In this document: piece after piece, positions 33,642 through 43,400 of the stretch
Layout: each line of letters begins with the position of its first letter
How positions within the stretch are numbered: position 1 is the first letter of the stretch
Assembly (NCBI GenBank): GCA_951640165.1
Contig: OX621242.1
Coordinates: forward strand, 18,903,501 to 18,967,500
Direction of reading: 5' to 3'
Source of the DNA: Pseudoips prasinana
Taxonomy: Eukaryota; Arthropoda; Insecta; Lepidoptera; Nolidae
DNA length: 64,000 nt
Position numbers and translations under genes: made by a program
The notes under the pieces: model-generated
Seen by the model: only the letters and a program-made list of their open reading frames with translations
What the model was told of the DNA's origin: nothing
The model's database searches: none

Positions 33642-34767
33642 GTGTAGAATAAATTTCATTATTTCATTTCATTATATGACCAGTGTCACTCATACTTTCG
33701 TTTGTACACTATTATGGTAGAAGCAGGCCTGTGTCACCGTCACTTTCGATTAGGTGCATCGAAGGATCCGTACTTTTTTGGCGTGCGACAGAACAACAAG
33801 ACGAGCTTGCGACATGCAGATTAAAAAAAGCAATGATTTAGTAGGTACATATCTACCGTGTTTATTAGATGCTAAAGCGCCGTGATAAAGTGCAAATGAT
33901 CATGGTAAAAAATAGTTATCTATATGACCGTAATAAAGTGTAATTAATTTGACCGTTGTTTCTTTGTTACGGTGTTTGTACGGCAGATAGTCGGCCCGCA
34001 CGCATACTTTGGAAAAATAATAGGCGTTATCTCCTTCTACAAAATGAATAGGCCTTAGAAAAAATTGTACGAGGAATTAGTCATTTCTTTTTGATTTTTA
34101 ACTTGCAAAATTATGAACAAAGTCGGATTATTTTTACCATAAGGATCTAAATCAATGTTTTTTTTGTATCTGTCTCCACCCCAAATATTAGAATAACTAC
34201 GAATACATCAAAACATTAGGAATATTAATAATTTATGAAGATCATTCATTTTCTCATACATTTCTATGGAACTCCTTTTTTATCCGTTTGGACCCGCCAG
34301 GTTGCCCGGTCGGATTCTAGGTTCTTTTTTTTATTTCCTGGCAAGATATAGGCTGCCGAGCCAGCTAATATAAAATAAATTAAACTCCTTCAGTTACGCC
34401 CTTAAGTTAAATGTTATAAATTTTAGTATAAAATAAAGGAAAGATGTTTATTGAATATTTATCAAGGAATCGTTAGTCTCGAATAATGAGCAGTGTAATC
34501 TCTATCAACGATCTTCGTACATAAACAACTTTGGGAGTGAAGTTAACGGGGGGTAATGGAAGGTCTGTAAATTTATCGTTATTGGAAATGTAAGTGAGTT
34601 TAAACTTACGTAAGATTTTACCTCCCGACATACAAAAAGGGGCGTGATAACCTTAAAACGTATATTGCTTATATGTAAGTGTGTGAGAAAGCAGGTGTGT
34701 TTGTCTCCTTCTCTGTACCATAATGGATACTAAATAAAAAATACACTTTTTTATACAACTTAGTTGA
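33642..34767. other. Intergenic DNA, nothing recognised
   Basis: Non-coding by inspection. Confidence 0.4.
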
Positions 34768-34990
34768 CAAGCCTCCTGATGGTAAGTGCTCACCGTAGCA
34801 CCTATGAGCGCTTGCAACACCAGGGGCATCATTAGCGCGTTGCCGACCCTTTAGAAACCTTAGAACTCCCTTTTTGGAGGGTCCCATGCTGTAGCATCTT
34901 GGGAATAGCGTAACTCCTTGTTACGGTTCATTCCACAACCTCAACTTACGTGGGAGGAAGTGTCACTGAAAGCGAACCGTACGAGACCAA
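34768..34990. repeat. Dispersed lepidopteran-type repeat
   Basis: Contains CCTCCTGATGGTAAGTGCTC, CACCGTAGCACC, GCAACACCAG and GCGCGTTGCCGACC, the word order of a common interspersed repeat that I know from moth genomes. Degenerate relatives appear near 19680 and 41600. Class unknown. Confidence 0.45.
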
Positions 34991-36551
34991 ATGGTACGAG
35001 GTTTATTTTAGACAAGTAAGCGATTTCGTCCAAGTAACCTTAAAACAAGAAGTTCTATAGTGGCAATCTTTCAGTAATATAATACATATACTACGTATCC
35101 TTATATCCCTTTTGATTCATGTACGACTGTATTCATAATTATACATATTAAGTAAGCCGATTTATACAAATTAAATGTAATCCTTTTTTTCAATATTAGA
35201 TTTTTTTTATTCAGATCTGTTTGATTGGAGAGTGGTTGCTAGAAATTTGCTTTATTAGGTTCAATCTATTATATTTTTTCGATGATTTATTATAGATTTA
35301 GTACCACCCCTACCTAAAACTGTTCCTAAAACCTCTACCTAAGTGTGTGGTATTGAAAATGGCATCATAGCCTCCTAATCGTATGGATAATTTCATCGCA
35401 AATCTTATGTAGGTACAATTTTACAAGGTATTTTTGCTATGCTTTATTAAGATTATAGACGTATACTTCTTATTTTGATGCCTTTAAGATCTTTTACCAC
35501 CTTTTGGTGGTTAAGTTATTAAGATACTAAAAAGAAATTTTGACATAAGAGTGGGATTATACAACCGATAAAATGTGACACAACACAACTGACTAAAACA
35601 TGTTAGCAGCAATTATTTCGTTCTATGAGGCTTTAATCTCTTTATATTATCCTGGTCTTCGCTTTAATTCTGTATGAAGAGAAACAACTACCTCACTTTT
35701 TGTAAATCCTCTTATTTTCTATCTGAATTATTTGTTTGTCCAAGACTTATAACAGTTCCCCGAGCCCTACCTAGGTATCACCACCCGGATTCAATTAATA
35801 GTTTCTTACCCTGTCTGGGTTACAGCGATGCGTGAAAAGGTGAGAAAATAAGAACTAAAAATAAATATTGAAATATGCTATGATAAATGTATCATTATGG
35901 ACTCTGCTGGGTCCTCTGCGGTTGAGCTACATAAAATCAGATCATACATTCTTCCAGAGGATGTATGTGGGTGTTATCCATCGGTTTTGTTTTCTATAAA
36001 CATGACAACAGACATGTTCACAGTTGCATGTGTGCTTAATAATTTGGAAGGTGTTGTCACGATCTTCGACAACACCTTACGAACTATTAAATTAATTTTT
36101 AAAGCATTATTAGCATTGCAAAGCGTAGATTAATCTAAGCTCAAAAATGGAAAATCATAAATTTAATCATCGGGTCTCGTAACAGCACTCTCATTTATGC
36201 ATTCCCATTTTTAATCTTCGATTTATGCTTAAATAAAAACAAAATTAAATTGAATTAGAAACGTATAATATACTTTAGTTATAGATTTAGTCGAAACTCA
36301 TTAGTTGGTAACACAAAAACATAAATAATAACTTCAAACTCGTAACTAACATAGGGGGAAGGAGGGTGAGTCTTTGTTAAGAGCTTGAAGTTATTGTTTA
36401 GTTTCAATCAAACAATGTTTCACATTGTAAAGCAGGTGTTATCCGTTAAATTAAAGTAATTGAAATTAATACTTAAGTCATCATAAGGCTGATTCGCCGC
36501 TTTTCAACAATATTAGATTACTAATGTGCGTTACTAACCGTTTGTATTTGG
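34991..36551. other. 1.5 kb intergenic DNA, nothing recognised
   Basis: Non-coding by inspection. An 11-bp perfect inverted repeat (AAGGTGTTGTC / GACAACACCTT) lies at 36050-36080. Confidence 0.4.
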
Positions 36552-36785
36552 TACTAGGTGTGCCCCGCGGTTTAACCCGCGTTAAATTTTATATTATCAC
36601 AGCACCTCCCCCGTAGGTGATAGCGTGATAATATGTAGCCTATATGTTGACCCAAGCTCTTAGTAATATTCATGCAAAATTTGATCAAACATACATACAT
36701 ACAGACAAATATCGAATGTAGATCACGCCCCAAGTATTCTTTTAAAAAAATATTTAATGTTCAGTTTTATTATATGTATAGATTA
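36552..36785 (+). repeat. CCCGCG-head interspersed repeat, copy 4
   Basis: Starts CTAGGTGTGCCCCGCGGTTT and includes GTAGCCTATATGTTGACCC. It most resembles the copy at 3406-3672 (both have the GTGATAGCGTGATAAT block). It abuts a SINE. Confidence 0.7.
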
Positions 36786-37014
36786 TGACGGGCCTGTTGT
36801 CGTGGTTGGTAAGATACTTGCTTTCATCCCGCAGGTCGTGGATTCGATTCCCCCACACGACAGATATTGGTGTGCATGAACATGTCTGTTTGTCCCGAGT
36901 CTATAAAATAAAAGTAGTATATGTAATATATCAGTTCTCTAGTTTCCATAGTTACTCCACTTAGTTTGGAATCAGATGGCCGTGTGTAAATAATGTCCCA
37001 GGATATGATTATTA
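36786..37014 (+). mobile_element. SINE family 1, full-length copy
   Basis: The head reads GGCCTGTTGTCGTGGTTGG with B box GGATTCGATTCC (about 36840-36851); the body holds GTTTCCATAG and GAATCAGATGGCCGTG; the tail is AATGTCCCAGGATATGATTATT. Confidence 0.78.
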
Positions 37015-37379
37015 ATATGCGAGAAGTTAAGAAAAACTCCTATACTTCCTACCTATAAGAAAGTTGACTACAGAGGAAACGTAATATTAACATAATGGGG
37101 TTTTCAATGGCTTGAAACGTATTAACGGAGAGGGTACAGGGTTATATTCTGAGAATATAATTAAGGTAAACAAGAAATTAAATGACGGGTCCTTGTCTTA
37201 TGGAGAGCAGTTAAAATTGTATTACATAACGTAGCACCGCCGTATTTCCCTTAAGGGGGTGGGCAGGGAGGTACACGTAGGATAACGCCAACTTTCGGTT
37301 ACAGTATTAAATTACCTGTTGACTACCCCGTCGTTCTAAAGGTAGTATGTGTAACCGCTGATAATGATATCCTGGGTAG

Positions 37380-37448
37380 AAATATCGCAATAACACTTAT
37401 TACTTTTAAACACCTGTATTAAAAGTAATAAGTGTTATTGCGATATTT
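37380..37448. repeat. Perfect 30-bp inverted repeat, 9-nt loop
   Basis: The left arm 37380-37409 (beginning AAATATCGCAATAACAC) and the right arm 37419-37448 are exact reverse complements. Confidence 0.85.
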
Positions 37449-37760
37449 ATTGGGAGTTATTATGTCATTTATTTAAATCTATATACAATTGTCACGTTCG
37501 GGGTTCAAAGTCCAGTTCCAGAAAGGGTTGTGTTCCGTACACAGTGAGAAGTATACCGTGTAAATCGGGACTTTCGCACAGTGCTCGTTGCGGGGACTAT
37601 GTAAATGTGCCACGTGTGAACTCCCACGCAGTGCTTGTCGCTGGGACACTAAGTACTACCCGTGCGCAACAAATTCAGATCTATTAAAGTTCCGTTTGCA
37701 AACACTTCTTTTTCAATGCCCTGATACTCCGCTCGCCATTCTATAAATAAATAAGTTTAT

Positions 37761-37890
37761 GCACATCCAGCTACCCCAATCTGTCAAATTCATTTTATAG
37801 ATTTTCAAATTTATTTATCACAAAAGCATAAGGTTCATTTTCAATTGGGGAAATTTGACAGATTGGGGTAGCTTGATGTGCTGGCGTCTG
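37761..37890. mobile_element. TA-flanked MITE, copy 2 (left end lost)
   Basis: The left terminal bases CAGACGCCA are missing; the sequence starts at GCACATCCAGC. The right end CTGGCGTCTG at 37881-37890 is followed by TA. The interior matches the copy at 9740-9868. Confidence 0.8.
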
Positions 37891-39790
37891 TACTTGAATG
37901 CACGGAATATGCGGTGACTAAGATATTATTATTATTATTCCCTTTTACAAGCTACGGGTTACGGCTTATATTAGAAGTGTATGATATTTTTCTTTCATTT
38001 TTAAATATATGCCAACAACAATGTGGCATGTTTAAAAGATACGTTTCGCAATCAGCAAATAAAGTCTTATCATCTCTTTTCTGTTCAAAGTATAAGGGGA
38101 GTGAGGAGTAGAATTGCAAAGTACAGACTTTGTATAAACTAATCCTGACTTCGGCTCCGTGGCAATGAAAATAAAAAGAAACAAAAAACATCTAAATGCC
38201 TCGAGCACGCAGCTCTTTCGATCTAGCAATTAAATATTTCAAAGGATATGATATTATTATTAACACTTTACAAAAATGTATGGACTTTAGATATAAACAC
38301 CCCCACATTATAAAATTATTGTTATTGAAAATTAATAAAATCGATTGACACACACTCAAGTAATATATTCGAATACAGAACATACTACTTTTTTTCGGGT
38401 TGGCGGCAAAATAAAAATATTGCTTGTTTATATTTTTATCAAAAATGAAAATATTTTATTTCTTTAGCATGGTACAGACTGCACAACACTTAGTATAACA
38501 ATGTTGAGACCTTCTTTTCAGTGAAGTGAACCTGTGTCAGAAGGTCACGCTTTTCCATATCCAACACTATACCCTAAACGAAAAGCTTCCTATGGCTCAA
38601 ATATCTTAAATCTAGGTTTTTTAAGGGTTAATTAAATTTTATTTTCTTAAGTATTAAGGTTTAATATTAGAGTACATTTCTGTTTACTTATGCGGTAAAG
38701 CATGCTGAAGTAAAGCATGCTGGTTTGTGTGTTTGTATGTAGGTATAAGGGTTGTCTTCATAACTTAAGGTTCACAGCCACTTAGTGAATTTTTTTACAC
38801 TCATACTTGCTTTTTATTAGTATATATTTTCCCTAACCTGAATGAAGACAGAATGTTCTGTATTGCAATTACATTTCATGTGGGTTCGAGCTTGAAAAAT
38901 GACCGATCTACTGAAAAATAATGTTGCTTGTGTTAAAATTACCTTGTCAGCTCGCCGGGTAAAATAGTAGGGGAAGGAAAATCCTAGTAACTACTAGTGG
39001 TTAAGCCATTCTTCATTTTTATACATACCTACTAAATAAAACTTTCATAATTTTCATTGTAAAATGTTCAAGCCTCATTGTTATTTTGGAAATGCTTAAC
39101 TTTACTTTAGTCCCATGTTAGTTAAGAAGAAAAAGTTAGTCCTAAGGGCACTTACGACATATTTCTAATCAATCATTTATACTTTCTACAATCCTTCAAA
39201 TCCATAAATTCCAGATTTATGTTATATCAGAATATTCCATTCTCATCACCACGATTAGGTATTTTTATTTATTATTCCTCTGTTTACAAATTCTATATGT
39301 CTACGTACATAGGGCAGTTTAGAAGTTTCTTAAAGCAAGAAGCACGGAAATAATATTATAATTTCAGTAGGCTGTTTGTTTATTTGTTATCTCTTCATGC
39401 CTCAACTACAGATGTGAGCTGCCTGATTTTTGATAGAAATAAGATCTCAGTCATGTCCTTTGTAGAGTGGCATTTATTTGTTTCCCTTTCTCCTAAAAAC
39501 ACGCTATATTTCAAATAATTCGTTATTTAAAATATAGTAAATAGTAGCATTGTAAACACTGAAAATAAGAATAGTACCTAATAGAAAACCTTCCGGCAAT
39601 TGTCATATTAAAAATGTGTTAGTGTTGTAAGTGTTTAAAAGTAATGTTTTTCTACATCACCAATATTTATATAAATCTCTTATACGATTTATTTATTCTT
39701 TTAAGAAAATCATTTACTTACTTGCGACAGTTAATTAAAATAATATTTTTTTTAAAGGTAGTAAGTAAGCTATGGTTTTTAACCAGTGCA
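37891..39790. other. 1.9 kb AT-rich intergenic DNA, nothing recognised
   Basis: Several short frames exist on both strands, but all are AT-driven. No repeat recognised. Confidence 0.4.
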
Positions 39791-39836
39791 GTACAAAAGA
39801 TCCTAAAGGGTCGAAGTGCTGTACGCAAGTACACCC
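39791..39836 (+). repeat. 46-bp motif shared with the duplicated exon-1 units
   Basis: GTACAAAAGATCCTAAAGGG and the following GTCGAAGTGCTGTACGCAAG recur at about 40332-40378 and, with 8 bases missing, at 40722-40760. Confidence 0.75.
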
Positions 39837-40042
39837 TTACCCGATCCTGAACCATACCTATGTACCTAAAAGGTTCTGTCGTTGAAAAATTTATAAATGA
39901 ACCATTCTGTCGGCGGTTCATAGAGCAGATAAACTTTTGTCGAAGATATGTTGCAACTCCTAATTAATTACTCAAATATGTAAACTATGGCCGTTCTACT
40001 TTCATCGACGTTGTATATCATTCAGCTGCCTTACATACATAA

Positions 40043-40432
40043 AATTAATTGAAAAATACTACTTATCAACAAACTAAAAGAATTACATTTATTTTATTCG
40101 GAGCCACAGCCAAGTGACTCCAAATTCGCCATAAAGTGTACATTTTACGTGAAAATGTGTGTGAAAATATTATTTACCGCCATTTTGTTGTTATTTTATG
40201 TTTTCACCGTACTAAGGGCTGAAGATTGTGAGTTCCGCGATGGTAATGATATGTGTAAGTCACACATAAATAAAAGTATATATTGTTTGAGTTTCGGGCA
40301 ATGGTATTAGTCCTAGATAACTAAGATGTTAGTACAATAGATCCTGAAGGGTCGAAGTGCTGTACGCAAGTACACCCCAACGAAGATAAGTCCTAGATAA
40401 TATTGGGTCTAGTCAGCCTGTTAATAGGACGA
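40043..40432 (+). repeat. Tandem duplication unit A carrying exon 1A
   Basis: This unit is followed immediately by unit B with an exact 390-bp period over the exon. It contains upstream sequence, a complete signal-peptide exon with its GTAAGT donor, and downstream intron sequence. It ends in GTCAGCCTGTTAATAGGACGA (40412-40432), the same word that forms one arm of the hairpin ending unit B. Confidence 0.88.
40155..40254 (+). CDS. Exon 1A (signal peptide) of a cysteine-rich secreted protein
   Basis: Starts at the ATG at 40155 and encodes a typical secretory signal (MCVKILFTAILLLF ... RA), then EDCEFRDGNDM; the last base is the first base of the split Cys codon. A strong donor GTAAGT follows at 40255. 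The only residue differences from exon 1B are in the signal peptide (T for A, V for L); the mature residues are identical. It can splice in phase to exon 2 at 41286. It has no ORF-length evidence on its own; support comes from phase-consistent splicing and the preserved duplicate. Confidence 0.65.
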
Positions 40433-43400
40433 ATTAATTTATAAAATACTACTTATCAACAAACTAAAAGAATTACATTGATTTTATTCGGAGCCACAGC
40501 CAAGTGACTCTGAATTCGCCATAAAGTGTACATTTTACGTGAAAATGTGTGTGAAAATATTATTTGCCGCCATTTTGTTGTTATTTTATGTTTTCACCCT
40601 ACTAAGGGCTGAAGATTGTGAGTTCCGCGATGGTAATGATATGTGTAAGTCACACATAAATAAAAGTATATATTGTTTGAGTTTCGGGCAATGGTATTAG
40701 TCGTAGTTAACTAATATGTTAGTACAAAAGATCCTGAAGGGTCGAAGTGCTGTACACCCCAACGAAGATAAGTCCTAGATAATATTGGGTCTAGTCAGCC
40801 TGTTAATAGGACGAGGACCTTACTGTGGGCCTCGTCCTATTAACAGGCTGACCTCAGTTGTGACGTAATGAAAATTCAGGAAATATATGTATTCTTAAAT
40901 AAATAAATATTCGTGGTAAACTTCACAGATTTCGTAAGTTAAGGAAATGTCATTTTGCCTTTTCTGTTGCCGTAACTGTTGATATAACGTTAGGGTTCAA
41001 ACCATAGGCTCCTGTAATTCAGAAGAACGTAGATTTATAAAGAACATGTCAAAGCACCTCTTTGAAATTTCTTGTTACACAATGGCTGACCAGTGTATTA
41101 GATTAGCCAACGGAGTAAGGTAGCCAGTATTGTGGGAATCCTCCCCGCAAAAAAAATTCATTGAAGACACCGAGTCTTTTAGTTCAATTCTTATATTTTT
41201 TGTATTGTTAAATATATAGGTAGTTCCATACGTAAACATAAACTTTAGTTAAGAGGAAAATTAAAAATGATGTGATTTTTTACAGGTGTGCCAAAATGTA
41301 GGTTTGGAAAGGTTTTATACGATCCGGGATGTGACGAGCCGACGATGTCCCAACGGACATGTCTGCGCCCCGTCGCTCGATCCCTCGGCCTCAGGTGTGA
41401 CTAAGTATACTTTTTATTCTTGCAGGCCTACTGTGAACCTTAATTAATGATTATGTTGGAACTCAATTAAGTAAAACTAGTAATCGGTAGTTATATTTGT
41501 GGTAGGACATTAAGGAATAACTGTGGCAATTCTGGTCTTCCTGTTAGTGTATCGCTATGGTGCTTTAAATTTCTTTTTACCACTAAGTCAGCTTATAAGC
41601 TTAAGGTCTATCTAATGGTAGGCGTTTATCGAAGTGAACTGATGGTATCGCTTCCCGTGTAGATGACCAATCTTCCCTGAGCTCCAGAAAAGATTGCCGT
41701 GATGTTACGTCGCTGTACATGAGAAAGAACTCACATATAGAAACACAAGATTAATTCGTTAAGGCTACGTATACTCTAAAAGATGCAGGATACTTTTCTA
41801 GTCGGCTTGCACCTAGAACATACCATGGTATTTTTTTTCAATTAATGTGCATCGCTCAATTTGTGTTATTAACCCTTAAATGCTTGATTTATTCAGACCT
41901 CTTGAAAAAAATATCATCATCATCATATCAGCCGAAAGACGTCCACTGCTGGACAAAGGCCTCCCCCAAAGATCTCCACAATTGCCGGTCTTGCACTATT
42001 CGCATCCAGCTGTTTCCAGCGACCCGCACAAGATCATCGGTCCATCTTGTAGGGGGCCTGCCCACGTTGCGTCTTCCGGTTCGTGGTCGCCACTCTAGAA
42101 CCTTTCTGCCCCAACGGCCATCGGTTCTACGAGCTATGTGCCCCGCCCACTGCCACTTCAGTTTTGCAATTCTTCGGGCTATGTCGGTGACTTTGGTTCG
42201 CCTGCGGATTTCGACATTTCTGATACGATCCCGCACGGAAACTCCGAGCATAGCCCTCTCCATTGCTCTTTGGGTGACCTTGACCCTTCTAATAAGGCCC
42301 ATAGTGAGCGACCACGTCTCTGTTCCGTATGCCATCACTGGCAACACACACTGGTCGAAGACTTTCGACTTGAGGCACTGCGGTATTTTGGACGAGAAGA
42401 TGTTACGTAGCTTCCCGAACGCTGCCCAGCCGAGTTGGATTCTACGATTGACCTTCTTCTCGAAGTTGACCTACCTAGTTGGATGGTCTGTCCTAGGTAA
42501 ATATAGTTCTCTACAACTTCGAGTGCAGAGTCATCAACTTTCAATTGAGTGGGTGCAACATGGACGTTTGACATGATTTTCGTCTTATCCATGTTCATTT
42601 TCAGACCCACTTGTTGAGAGACTCTGCTGAGGTTATCGAGCATTGTACCAAGGTCTTCCATGGTCTCAGCCATGACTACTATATCATCGGCAAATCGAAG
42701 GTGAGTGATGTACTCGCCATTGACATTGATGCCAAAGCCTTTCCAGTCCAGAAGCTTGAAGACGTCTTCCAACGCAGTGGTGAACAGTTTCGGAGATATA
42801 ACATCTCCGTCTCACGCCTCGCTGCAAGTGGATAGGTTTCGAGATCTGGTCCTGGAGTCGCACTGACATAGTGGCGTTTTCATACAAACACTTTATCACC
42901 TCGATATACCGGTAGTCAATTTGGCACCTTATGAGAGACCTCAGCACGGCCCATGTTTCGATAGAATCGAAGGCTTTCTCATAGTCCACAAACGCTAAGC
43001 ACAGTGGCTTGTTATACTCTTCGGTCTTCTGTATAACTTGCCGCAGCGTATGTATGTGGTCTATGGTGCTAAAGCCTTTTCGGAAACCGGCTTGTTCGGG
43101 AGGCTGGAAGTCGTCAAACCTGCGCGCGAGACGATTCGTAACGACCCTCGAAAACAACTTGTAAACATGGCTCAGCAGTGTGATGGGTCTATAATTCTTC
43201 AATAGGGTTTTGTCACCCTTTTTGAAGAAGAGCACCACCACACTTCTGTGCCATGCTTGTGGCGTTTGACCATCTAGTATGACGGAGTTAAATAACTTCT
43301 GAAGGGCCCGTAGGATTGGTGTACCACCCGTCTTCAGAAGCTCTGCTGTAACTCCATCATCACCAGGCGCCTTGTTGTTCTTGAGTTGTTTGAGAGCCAT

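Noticed and set aside
35897..36133. 78-codon ORF starting MDSAGSS
   Set aside because: It has an ATG and fair composition but contains a perfect short inverted repeat, has no recognisable motif and no splice or signal context; not enough for a gene call.
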